Position numbers and translations under genes: made by a program. This document shows, piece after piece, positions 57,261 through 64,000 of a stretch of 64,000 nt of DNA. The stretch comes from Alloalcanivorax xiamenensis (GTDB taxonomy: Bacteria; Pseudomonadota; Gammaproteobacteria; Pseudomonadales; Alcanivoracaceae). Within the stretch, counting starts at the first letter, position 1, and each line of letters begins with the position of its first letter. The notes under the pieces are model-generated. The model saw only the letters and a list, made by a program, of their open reading frames with translations, did no database searches and was not told the origin of the DNA. The DNA is taken from NCBI RefSeq assembly GCF_009846745.1, contig NZ_AQPF01000004.1:62001-126000 (forward strand), in the 5' to 3' direction.

Positions 57261-57713
57261 TCAGATGGCGTCATCGGTGCCCAGACGGCGGATGGCCGCG
57301 TCCAGTGCCAATTGGTAGCCGTCGGCGCCGAGCCCGCAGATCACTCCCTCGGCGATGTCCGAGAAATAAGAGTGATGGCGAAAGGTTTCGCGCCGGTGAA
57401 TGTTGGAAAGGTGCACCTCGATAAACGGGATACTCACCGCCAGCAGAGCGTCACGCAATGCCACGCTGGTATGGGTGAACGCGGCCGGATTGATCAGAAT
57501 GAAGTCGACGCCTTCCGCGCGGGCGGCGTGGATGCGCTCGATCAATTCGTATTCGGCATTGCTTTGCATATGCTGCAGATGATGGCCGGCCTTCCGGGCC
57601 CGGATCTGCAGGGCCTGGTCGATCTCAGCCAGACTGGTGGCGCCGTATTTGTCCGGCTCGCGCTGGCCGAGCAGATTCAGGTTGGGGCCGTGCAGAACCA
57701 GAATGGTGGCCAA
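57261..57713 (-). CDS. aroQ: Type II 3-dehydroquinate dehydratase (AroQ)
   Basis: 150-residue dodecameric dehydratase of the shikimate pathway. ILVLHGPNLNLLGQREPDKY has the catalytic Tyr; INPAAFTHTSVALRDAL holds the catalytic His region; IEVHLSNIHRRETFRHHSYF and GLGADGYQLAL finish the fold. It leads the aroQ-accB-accC cluster; an upstream gap of ~290 bp with a REP pair separates it from dsbD. Confidence 0.95.
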   Translation of the reverse strand: MATILVLHGPNLNLLGQREPDKYGATSLAEIDQALQIRARKAGHHLQHMQSNAEYELIERIHAARAEGVDFILINPAAFTHTSVALRDALLAVSIPFIEVHLSNIHRRETFRHHSYFSDIAEGVICGLGADGYQLALDAAIRRLGTDDAI

Positions 57714-57901
57714 GATGGATACCCCTGAATATGTCGTTATCTGCGGTGAACAGGAGGGAAAACGGCATCAGGCCGGGGCTTTTCCCGAAGTTTGCAGTCT
57801 AGGGGGAATCGCCCGGCGAAAAAAGAACTTTACACTATTCGTTACATGTACCAGCAAGCTGTGGCCCACGGTTGTGGAACAGCCCACTGACACGCAATAC
57901 A

Positions 57902-57973
57902 CCATTCGCTGCTCAAGCAGCTTCCCACAGCGACTCCGTGGCTCCTTGTGGGAAGCGAGCTCGCTCGCGAATC
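57902..57973. repeat. REP-like inverted pair (locus 7)
   Basis: ATTCGCTGCTCAAGCAGC plus TTCCCACAGCG faces TTGTGGGAAGCGAGCTCGCT plus CGCGAAT. The two arms have different palindromic cores (GCTGC and GCGAG), a sign that the cores vary as in Pseudomonas REPs. Confidence 0.7.
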
Positions 57974-58002
57974 GAGCCCGGCGCCCAGTCCGCCAAAGCG
58001 GA

Positions 58003-59919
58003 TCAGCCCGACGTGACCGGCAACACGGTCTGCTCCAGATGGCGAATAAAGCGCTCCGGTCCCATCTCGCCGAGCACCCGGGATTCCGGAACTTCCTCGC
58101 CGGCGGGGGTGAAGAACACCAGGCTGGGCAGGCCGAAAATGTTGTATTCGGTCATGATCGCCTGGTTTTCGCTGTTGATGTCGGTGATATCCACCCGATA
58201 AAGATCGAAGCCCTTCATGGTGGCCAGCACGTCCGGATGGCTCAGGGTGGTTTCCTCCAGTACCTTGCAGGCCACGCACCACTCGGCGAAGAAGTCCACC
58301 AGCACCGGCCGTCCGGTCCCGGACGATTCCGCCAGGGCCTGGCGCAGTGCGGTCTGACCGGTAAGTGTGCGCCAGGGGCCGTGATCTTCCTTGGCCACGG
58401 CGGGTTGCGAGGTACCGGAAGTAGCGGTGACCGGCGCTGCCGGTTGCTGCCAGTGCGCTAACGGCTGCCACGGGTCGCGGGCGCCGGAAGCGGCGCCAAC
58501 CAGCAAAATCACACCGTACAGAGTCAGTACCAGGGCAACCCCCCGCTTCAGGCGGGACCGGCCTTCTTTCACCGGTTCCAGGGCGCCCAACTGCACGCCG
58601 TAAATCGCCAGCAACAGACCGTACAGCGCCAGGGTCACCGGTGCCGGCACGATGCGATCGAGCAGCCAGATAGCCACCCCGAGCATGACCACGCCGAAGA
58701 ACCGTTTGATCTCTTCCATCCACAGGCCCGCCCGTGGCAGCAAATGGCCGCCGCCGGTGCCAAACAGAATCAGCGGCACGCCCATGCCGATGGACAGAGC
58801 GAACAGGCTGGCGGCACCGGTCAGAGCATCACCGCTGCCGGCAACGTAGATCAGGGCGCCGGCGAGGATCGGGGTGACGCAGGGGGACACCACCAGGGCG
58901 GAGATGATGCCGAGCAGGACGGCACCGACCAGCCCTTTGCGTTTCGGGCCGGTCTGGTTGAGCCGGTCACGCAGCGCCGCCGGCAACTGCAACTCATAAA
59001 GGCCGAACATGGCCAGTGCCAGCAGTACGAAAATGACCACACTGGTGATGATGGCGGCGGGTTGCTGCAACAGGAATTGAAGGTTCAGCCCGGCCCCGAA
59101 CAGGGCTACCAGCAGCCCCGCCAGGGTGTAGGGCACCGCCACCCCGAGCACATAGGCGCTGCTGAGCAGGAAACCGCGGCGGGCGCTGGGGTGCTGTTCC
59201 CCGGCGATGATACCGGAGAGAATCGGAATCATCGGGAACACACAGGGGGTGAACGCCAGGAGCAGACCACCGGCGAAGAACAGCCCGATCACCAGGCCCA
59301 GGCTCTGGCCGGAGATCCAGCGATTGAAGGCGTTGGCGTCCTCCGAAAACAACGTCTCCAGGAAGCCCCCGTCACTTGTCGAATCGGTCGGCGCGGCGGC
59401 CGGAGCGGTGGAGCTCAGCGCCATGGCGGACTTGCCGGGACGAGGCTCCTCGAAGGAAAAGGTCTTGCTGGCCGGCGGGTAGCACAGCAAATCCTCGATG
59501 CAGCCCTGGTAGCGCACTTCCAGTTCGGTATCGGCCAACGGCACGCTGCGCAACGGCAGGGTCACCTCCAGCCGCTGATAGAACACCTCGACGTCACCGA
59601 ATATCGGGTCCACCTTGGGTTTGCCCGCCGGCATCTGGAAACCGGAGAAATCATCCAGGACATTGCCGTTGGTGTCGCGGAGAATGAACTCGAAGCGCTG
59701 GCGGTACAGATAGACATCGTCGAGAAGCTCGAAACCCACCAATACCGTTTGCTCATCCCAGTCGGCATTCGCCACCACCTGGATCGCCTCGTCCACCGTG
59801 GGCGGCTGGTCGTTGCCCAGACCGCCGCTGCTTCCCCCGCCCAGGGACAGCGCAAACGCGGGGCTGGCGAGCAGCCCCAACAGCACAAGAGATAATAGTG
59901 AACGCAGGCGTTGTATCAT
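58003..59919 (-). CDS. dsbD: Thiol:disulfide interchange protein DsbD
   Basis: 638 residues, three parts. After a signal peptide (MIQRLRSLLSLVLLGLLASP) comes the alpha domain with the CIEDLLCYPP pair. The central eight-helix domain has its two Cys in AFTPCVFPMIPILSG and VVSPCVTPILAGAL. The C-terminal thioredoxin-like gamma domain has EWCVACKVLEE. It carries electrons from cytosolic thioredoxin to periplasmic DsbC and cytochrome maturation. Gene order near accBC-aroQ matches Pseudomonas dipZ. Confidence 0.95.
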   Translation of the reverse strand: MIQRLRSLLSLVLLGLLASPAFALSLGGGSSGGLGNDQPPTVDEAIQVVANADWDEQTVLVGFELLDDVYLYRQRFEFILRDTNGNVLDDFSGFQMPAGKPKVDPIFGDVEVFYQRLEVTLPLRSVPLADTELEVRYQGCIEDLLCYPPASKTFSFEEPRPGKSAMALSSTAPAAAPTDSTSDGGFLETLFSEDANAFNRWISGQSLGLVIGLFFAGGLLLAFTPCVFPMIPILSGIIAGEQHPSARRGFLLSSAYVLGVAVPYTLAGLLVALFGAGLNLQFLLQQPAAIITSVVIFVLLALAMFGLYELQLPAALRDRLNQTGPKRKGLVGAVLLGIISALVVSPCVTPILAGALIYVAGSGDALTGAASLFALSIGMGVPLILFGTGGGHLLPRAGLWMEEIKRFFGVVMLGVAIWLLDRIVPAPVTLALYGLLLAIYGVQLGALEPVKEGRSRLKRGVALVLTLYGVILLVGAASGARDPWQPLAHWQQPAAPVTATSGTSQPAVAKEDHGPWRTLTGQTALRQALAESSGTGRPVLVDFFAEWCVACKVLEETTLSHPDVLATMKGFDLYRVDITDINSENQAIMTEYNIFGLPSLVFFTPAGEEVPESRVLGEMGPERFIRHLEQTVLPVTSG

Positions 59920-60310
59920 TGATGTCTCCAGATAACCGGTTTTGTCCCTGGTCCGGTCTCCCCCAAATATAAAGAGCGGGGCCGCGACCTGCTGACGGCT
60001 CCGGTATTACCCATTTTCTGCATACCCCGGGTAAATATAGAGGCCGTCGGCGCGAATCGGTTCCCACTCTGCACGTCGCGGATTAAAGGGGCTTTAACAC
60101 GCTCCATGCGGTGATGGCAGGTGGCGGCGAAGAGCGCATTGTGCCCCCATGCCGAAATGGACGCAAAGACCGCTTCAGCGGCGGCGGGGCCCTGTCGTTG
60201 GCGACAAAGACTGCTATATTGGCGCACAATGCCGTGGAGTCCCGAGCGCGGACTCCGAGATGATACAAAAGGCCGTTCCCGGCCTGACAGGATGCAAGTG
60301 GGGATCACCG
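59920..60310. other. 391-bp intergenic region between dsbD and the DUF2333 gene
   Basis: Divergent 5' region with no gene. A candidate plus-strand promoter is CTGTCG (60192-60197), 17 bp, TATATT (60215-60220), only weak at -35. TTACCC and GGGTAA face each other around 60010-60035. GGCGCACAATG and other short palindromes are visible, but nothing matches a known RNA. Confidence 0.45.
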
Positions 60311-61303
60311 ATGAGTAATGAGAAGTTCTCCCAGAAGATGGGCGACCGGTTGCTGGACCCGGCCAATAACCGGATATGGAAAGGCGCCCTGTGGTTGATC
60401 GTGATCCTGCTTCTGGTGGACGTACTGCTCGGCTGGTACTGGAGCTGGGAGCCGGATCTCCAGGAGGTGCGGGCTCCGGCCAGCGCGCAACCCGGCGAGG
60501 TGGTGACCCTGGAGGTGATCCACGTGGCCAGCACCCTGCTGGACAAGCCCGGAGGCTATCTCAGCAACGACATTCTGCCGCATCGCTTGTGGCTGGATAA
60601 CATGCCGGCCTGGGAGTTCGGGGTGTTGGTGCAGTTACGGGATATGGTGAGGGTGATGCGCCGGGACATGAGCCGATCCCAGTCCCAGAGCCAGGAAGAC
60701 CGTAATCTTGCCATCGCCGAGCCGCAGTTCAACTTTGACTCCCGCAGCTGGGCCATGCCCGCCACGGAAAGCGAGTATCGCCGTGGCATCCGGGCGCTGG
60801 AGCGTTACCTGGAAAGCCTGCGTTCCGGTGAAGGCCGGTTCTACGCCCGTGCCGATAACCTGAATTCGTGGCTCAATGAGGTACAGAACCGGCTCGGGGC
60901 CCTCAGCCAGGATCTCAGCCGCAGCGTCGGACGCACCACGCTGGACACTGAGGAAGACACCCCGGTGACCCAGTTGGACAGCAAGGAACGGGTGGTGAAA
61001 ACCCCCTGGCTGAAAATCGATGACGTTTTCTACGAAGCGAGAGGCGCGTCCTGGGCGCTGGTGCAACTGATGCGCGCCTTGGAAGTGGATTTCGCCGATG
61101 TGCTGCGCAAGAAGAACGCCACGGTCAGCTTCCGGCAAATGGTCCGTGAACTGGAAGCCACCCAGGAAACCCTGTGGAGCCCGATGGTCCTGAACGGCTC
61201 GGGGTTCGGTGTCTTCGCCAATCATTCCCTGGTCATGGCCAACTACCTGTCCCGCGCCAACGCTTCCCTGATTGATCTCCGGAAGTTGCTGCAAGAGGGG
61301 TAG
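60311..61303 (+). CDS. DUF2333-family membrane protein
   Basis: 330 residues: one N-terminal helix (ALWLIVILLLVDVLLGWYWS) then a mostly helical periplasmic part. Distinct stretches: GGYLSNDILPHRLWLDNMPA, EFGVLVQLRDMVRVMRRDMS, and ARADNLNSWLNEVQNRLG. It matches what I know as DUF2333, a family common in Pseudomonas and relatives and without an assigned function. The start at 60311 follows GGGATCACC. It is convergent with cmoA. Confidence 0.8.
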   Translation: MSNEKFSQKMGDRLLDPANNRIWKGALWLIVILLLVDVLLGWYWSWEPDLQEVRAPASAQPGEVVTLEVIHVASTLLDKPGGYLSNDILPHRLWLDNMPAWEFGVLVQLRDMVRVMRRDMSRSQSQSQEDRNLAIAEPQFNFDSRSWAMPATESEYRRGIRALERYLESLRSGEGRFYARADNLNSWLNEVQNRLGALSQDLSRSVGRTTLDTEEDTPVTQLDSKERVVKTPWLKIDDVFYEARGASWALVQLMRALEVDFADVLRKKNATVSFRQMVRELEATQETLWSPMVLNGSGFGVFANHSLVMANYLSRANASLIDLRKLLQEG

Positions 61304-61312
61304 GAAAAGCAG

Positions 61313-61345
61313 GGAACAGTTAATAGTGAATAGTTAATAGCGAAG
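61313..61345 (+). repeat. Class A heptad array after the DUF2333 gene
   Basis: Seven or so bases after the TAG: AGGGAAC, AGTTAAT, AGTGAAT, AGTTAAT, cap AGCGAAG. Four heptads, sense orientation. Faces the cmoA array. Confidence 0.8.
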
Positions 61346-61428
61346 AAAAAGGTTTGCGGTTCCGCAAGGCGTGTTTGTGTATCCGCAACTTTCTCTGAGA
61401 AACCTGTTTGATGGTTTTTCCTGAAAAC

Positions 61429-61468
61429 AAAGAGGCCGCGCCCAGCCCTTGGACGCGGCCTCTTTGCT
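61429..61468. terminator. Bidirectional terminator between DUF2333 gene and cmoA
   Basis: AAAGAGGCCGCG (61429-61440) pairs exactly with CGCGGCCTCTTT (61454-61465), 12 bp. The core GGCCGCG and the loop sequence (CCAGCCCTTGG) resemble the speD-coq7 terminator, so the two terminators and their flanking arrays may share ancestry. Confidence 0.87.
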
Positions 61469-61489
61469 GTCCGATCAACCTTTCTTGTC

Positions 61490-61526
61490 TCGCGCTATTC
61501 ACTGTTCACTATTAACTATTCACTGC
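61490..61526 (-). repeat. Class A heptad array covering the cmoA stop codon
   Basis: Minus strand: AGTGAAT, AGTTAAT, AGTGAAC, AGTGAAT, then AGCGCGA. The TAG stop is formed across the junction of the first two heptads, so the last two CmoA codons (AGT GAA) are array sequence. Confidence 0.8.
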
Positions 61527-62262
61527 TTTTTTTTGTTCCCAGAAAACCCGCGAAATTATACCACTTGAAAAACACATCCACGTTGTCCAGGCCGGCGCGG
61601 GAGAGGATCTTGAGGTTCTCGTCCAGACGGTAGGGGATCAGGACGTTTTCCAGGGCTTCGCGTTTTTGCGCGATTTCGGTTTCCGAGTAGCCGTTACGCT
61701 TCTTCATCTCGTAGTACAGCTTGATCCAAAGACGGTTGAGGCAGGCGTCGTTGCCCAGCACTTTTTCCACCAGGATCAAGGCGCCTCCGGGTCGTAACCC
61801 TTCCACGATCGAACGCAGCAGCCCTTCGCGATTAAGTGGGCGCACGAACTGCAGGGTGAGATTGAGGACCACCACCGAGGCGTTTTCCACCTGCACGCCT
61901 TCATTGAGATCGGCGTATTCCAGGCGCAGGCGGCCGGACAGGCATTGCTCGGCCAGATTGTGCCGGGCCCGCTCCAGCATCGCCGGGGAGTAATCGCAGC
62001 CCACCAGCTCCACGTCCGCCGCCACGGTTTGATCCAGCGTTCCAAGGGTGGTGCCGGTGGAACACCCCAGATCGTAGACGCGGGATCCCGGAATGGCGAA
62101 TTCCCGGGCCAGCTCCCCGATCATGCGCTGTTGCTCCCAATATTGAGGGATGCTGCGATCAAGCATGTCATCGAAAACGGCGGCGGTATTCTCGCCGAAA
62201 TCAAAATCGCTGATGGCCTGTTCCTCGGCGGCGAAGAGGCGGTCCTTTTTTTGGGATGTCAT
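61516..62262 (-). CDS. cmoA: Carboxy-S-adenosyl-L-methionine synthase (CmoA)
   Basis: 248 residues; makes carboxy-SAM from SAM and prephenate, used by CmoB to modify the wobble uridine of some tRNAs. DFGENTAAVFDDMLDRSIPQ and VYDLGCSTGTTLGTLDQTV (SAM motif I) are typical; VVLNLTLQFVRPLNREGLL and LILVEKVLGNDACLNRLW follow. The C-terminus (KKSSE) derives in part from the overlapping class A array. No cmoB is in the window. Confidence 0.93.
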   Translation of the reverse strand: MTSQKKDRLFAAEEQAISDFDFGENTAAVFDDMLDRSIPQYWEQQRMIGELAREFAIPGSRVYDLGCSTGTTLGTLDQTVAADVELVGCDYSPAMLERARHNLAEQCLSGRLRLEYADLNEGVQVENASVVVLNLTLQFVRPLNREGLLRSIVEGLRPGGALILVEKVLGNDACLNRLWIKLYYEMKKRNGYSETEIAQKREALENVLIPYRLDENLKILSRAGLDNVDVFFKWYNFAGFLGTKKSSE

Positions 62263-62464
62263 AAAGCTGTCCCCGAAATCAACCAGGATCGGTCACTACC
62301 GTGGCGTTCATGTGTCGGCGGCGCGCGCCGTTTCCCTGGAGTGTCCCGCAGGATCATGACAGTTGTGTTGATGGTCGGCGGCGCCTGCATCCATGGCGCG
62401 GACGGAACAGGGCGCGCCGGGTGCTGCCCATCCGGTCAATACGAGGGGCAAGCAGGAGGTCCTT

Positions 62465-63613
62465 TTGTCCAAAACCTCGATGCATAAGTATAAATGGGAA
62501 AAATACCTCCCGGTCCGGCGCACCAAACTGCGCAGCTATCTAGTGGCGGGGGGCGTGCTTATCGGCCTGGCGGGGCTCAACAGCATGGCGCCGTTGCCGT
62601 TTTCAGCGGGCGCGGTGTGCATGGCCGTGGCGGCCTGGCTGCACGTCTGGGCCAAAGGTCATCTGGAGAAGAACGCCACGCTGACCCGGTCCGGTCCCTA
62701 CCGCTGGGTTCGCGACCCCTTCCACCTTTCCAATTTCTTCATGGATCTGGGGCTGTGCCTGATCATCAATAACGGCGTGTTCACCCTGGTGATGATGACG
62801 TTCTGGGTCATTGCCTATCGGCATCGGCTGTGGGAGGAAGATCAACAACTGGTGGACATCTTCGGTGACGAATACCTGGAGTACCGCGCCAGGATCCCAC
62901 GTATGATTCCCTACAAGCCACCGATGGACAAGAAGTACGACAAGCCCTTTTCCGTCAGGCACGCGCCGATCTACCGGGGCAGTGTCTGCACGCGTCTGTT
63001 CCGGCTCGCCTCCTACCCGTATTTATTTTTCGTTGCCGCCGAGATCGGCCAGAAGGGCACCAACATACTGGCGGTGCAACAGCATCCCGCTTTTTACTGG
63101 GCCCTGGCGGGGTTCCTGTTCTTTCACTTTCTGTCCCGGGCGGCGGGTGAGATCACTAAAAGGCGGGCCTCCATTCTGCCGCTGTGGACGCTGCGTCATC
63201 CGGTCCGGGGCGTGATCGTATCGGCGATGGTGGTGGCGCTGCTGGCGGTGGAGATGGCCTGGTCCGGTCCGGGGATTCCGGAATGGCATCTGGATCGAGG
63301 GCCGGGGGTGATATCACTGGCGGTGGCGCTGCTGACGATGGTGGCGCTGCGCGGATTCTGGAACAGCGTGCGCTTCCGGCGTCTGGTCGAGGGCGGTGCT
63401 CTGGTTCTGGCCTGGCTGTTCACCCCGGTGCCGTGGCTGGCGCTGGTGCCGGCCTGCTATTTCTCCGCCGCCTTTCTGTACGGCGATCCGGACCAGCCCG
63501 AGGCCGATGTGGACCATGTCTTTCTGGCCACGAAAACCGACGGCGCGGCGTTGGCGGCACTGGGGCTGTGGATGCCACTGATACTGATCAGCCTGCCCGC
63601 CACCTGGTTCTGA
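62465..63613 (+). CDS. Long ICMT-like membrane methyltransferase with C-terminal membrane extension
   Basis: About 382 residues. The N-terminal ~170 residues contain the SAM-binding ICMT-type region (HLEKNATLTRSGPYRWVRDP, then FHLSNFFMDLG and IFGDEYLEYRARIPRMIPY). The C-terminal ~200 residues have five or six further helices and no family I recognise. The start chosen is TTG 62465 because AGGAGG lies 5-6 nt upstream; an ATG at 62480 is the fallback. It is divergent from cmoA. Confidence 0.68.
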   Translation: MSKTSMHKYKWEKYLPVRRTKLRSYLVAGGVLIGLAGLNSMAPLPFSAGAVCMAVAAWLHVWAKGHLEKNATLTRSGPYRWVRDPFHLSNFFMDLGLCLIINNGVFTLVMMTFWVIAYRHRLWEEDQQLVDIFGDEYLEYRARIPRMIPYKPPMDKKYDKPFSVRHAPIYRGSVCTRLFRLASYPYLFFVAAEIGQKGTNILAVQQHPAFYWALAGFLFFHFLSRAAGEITKRRASILPLWTLRHPVRGVIVSAMVVALLAVEMAWSGPGIPEWHLDRGPGVISLAVALLTMVALRGFWNSVRFRRLVEGGALVLAWLFTPVPWLALVPACYFSAAFLYGDPDQPEADVDHVFLATKTDGAALAALGLWMPLILISLPATWF

Positions 63614-63655
63614 AGTGAGTATCTTGGGAAAGCAAAAAATGTGATCCACGCGGTT

Positions 63656-63744
63656 TCTGTGGGAGCTTGCTTGCAAGCGAATATTGCTAAACGGCTAAAC
63701 GCCTGAGCGAATCCCATTCGCTTGCAAGCAAGCTCCCCACAGAG
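63656..63744. repeat. REP-like inverted pair (locus 8)
   Basis: CTGTGGGAGCTTGCTTGCAA plus GCGAAT is inverted as ATTCGCTTGCAAGCAAGCTC plus CCCACAG. The arms are nearly perfect. It is followed by GGCC and a class A array, as at locus 5. Confidence 0.8.
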
Positions 63745-63751
63745 GTCTGGC

Positions 63752-63798
63752 CTTTTGTTTTCGCTGTCAACTGTCCACTATCAATTGTCCACTGTCTC
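63752..63798 (-). repeat. Class A heptad array after the 3'-terminal gene
   Basis: Minus strand, a few bases after the TGA: AGTGGAC, AATTGAT, AGTGGAC, AGTTGAC, cap AGCGAAA, then ACAAAAGGCC. Four heptads plus cap. Confidence 0.78.
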
Positions 63799-64000
63799 TC
63801 ACGCCACCGAACTGACCGCCGGCTCCGGCAGGGTGTCCCGCCATTGCGCCACCAGGTCGGTGTTGTCGTCGTCCCAGGGGTGGAAGCGCGGGCTCAGGTA
63901 GCGGAACCAGGCCGGGACGGTGGAACTGATCACGCCACGGTAACCGAACAGCCGCCACAAGCCCTTGGCCAGCGTCAGTGGTTGCCGGTGGACACCGTCC
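63799..64000 (-). CDS. C-terminal end of a probable metal-dependent hydrolase (partial)
   Basis: 66 codons and a TGA are visible on the minus strand; the gene continues past the window. The sequence LAKGLWRLFGYRGVISSTVP then AWFRYLSPRFHPWDDDNTDL resembles the C-terminus of the PF10118 predicted metal-dependent hydrolase family, common in Alcanivorax and Marinobacter relatives. The metal-binding part is outside. I hold the family call loosely. Confidence 0.5.
   Translation of the reverse strand, partial: DGVHRQPLTLAKGLWRLFGYRGVISSTVPAWFRYLSPRFHPWDDDNTDLVAQWRDTLPEPAVSSVA

Noticed and set aside
63767..63958. A 63-codon minus-strand frame at the right edge
   Set aside because: It is a shadow frame of the partial hydrolase gene, which reads better in the neighbouring frame and ends at 63799.

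Overview
The window is high-GC gammaproteobacterial chromosome. Gene content and order look most like an Alcanivorax/Alloalcanivorax-type relative of Pseudomonas. The blocks tsaD-plsY-folB-folK-cca, spoVR-yeaH-prkA, apaH-apaG-rsmA-pdxA-surA-lptD-amgK-murU, trpGDC-vfr-osmC-speD-coq7, retS..purD-purH-fis-dusB and prmA..accC-accB-aroQ-dsbD are recalled as Pseudomonas gene order. The genus call is inference and was not tested. No tRNA, rRNA, CRISPR array, prophage or transposase gene was seen.

Layout. 1-4972: end of tsaD, plsY, folB/folK, a lipoprotein, a pteridine-reductase-like SDR and cca. 5208-7701: a frameshifted DMT transporter, a nitronate monooxygenase and a small orphan. 7896-12712: SpoVR/YeaH/PrkA stress-signalling operon. 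13104-19819: envelope and RNA maintenance operon lptD-surA-pdxA-rsmA-apaG-apaH. 19995-23709: peptidoglycan recycling (amgK-murU), rpe, a DMT transporter and an NlpC/P60 lipoprotein. 23977-27343: HxlR regulator with divergent Old Yellow Enzyme, and an MFS transporter. 27486-34375: bo3-type quinol oxidase cyoABCD, SURF1 and a RegB/RegA redox two-component system. 34580-38856: trp promoter with candidate attenuator, then trpE-G-D-C. 39072-42155: Crp/Vfr, OsmC-like protein, speD, coq7. 42291-46101: RetS-like hybrid kinase and a double-cNMP/rhodanese protein. 46289-53765: TSUP permease, purD, purH, fis, dusB, DUF3426 protein, prmA. 53922-64000: two ICMT-like membrane proteins, a kinase-like protein, accC/accB/aroQ, dsbD, a DUF2333 protein, cmoA, and the 3' end of a probable metal-dependent hydrolase.

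The most unusual content lies between genes. There are three superimposed repeat systems. (1) Short heptanucleotide arrays sit at or just after stop codons. Class A, (AGTKRAY)x4 plus an AGCGAAA cap, occurs eight times and always on the sense strand of the gene it follows. Class B is built on ACGC repeated every 7-8 nt. (2) REP-like inverted pairs of the form GTGGGA-palindrome-GCGAA occur at eight loci. (3) Three MITE-like elements of 121-144 bp have imperfect terminal inverted repeats. Between convergent genes the class A arrays face each other, so the transcript could form a long stem around an ordinary terminator hairpin or a REP pair. This defined, polarised 3'-end architecture is the best candidate for something undescribed here.
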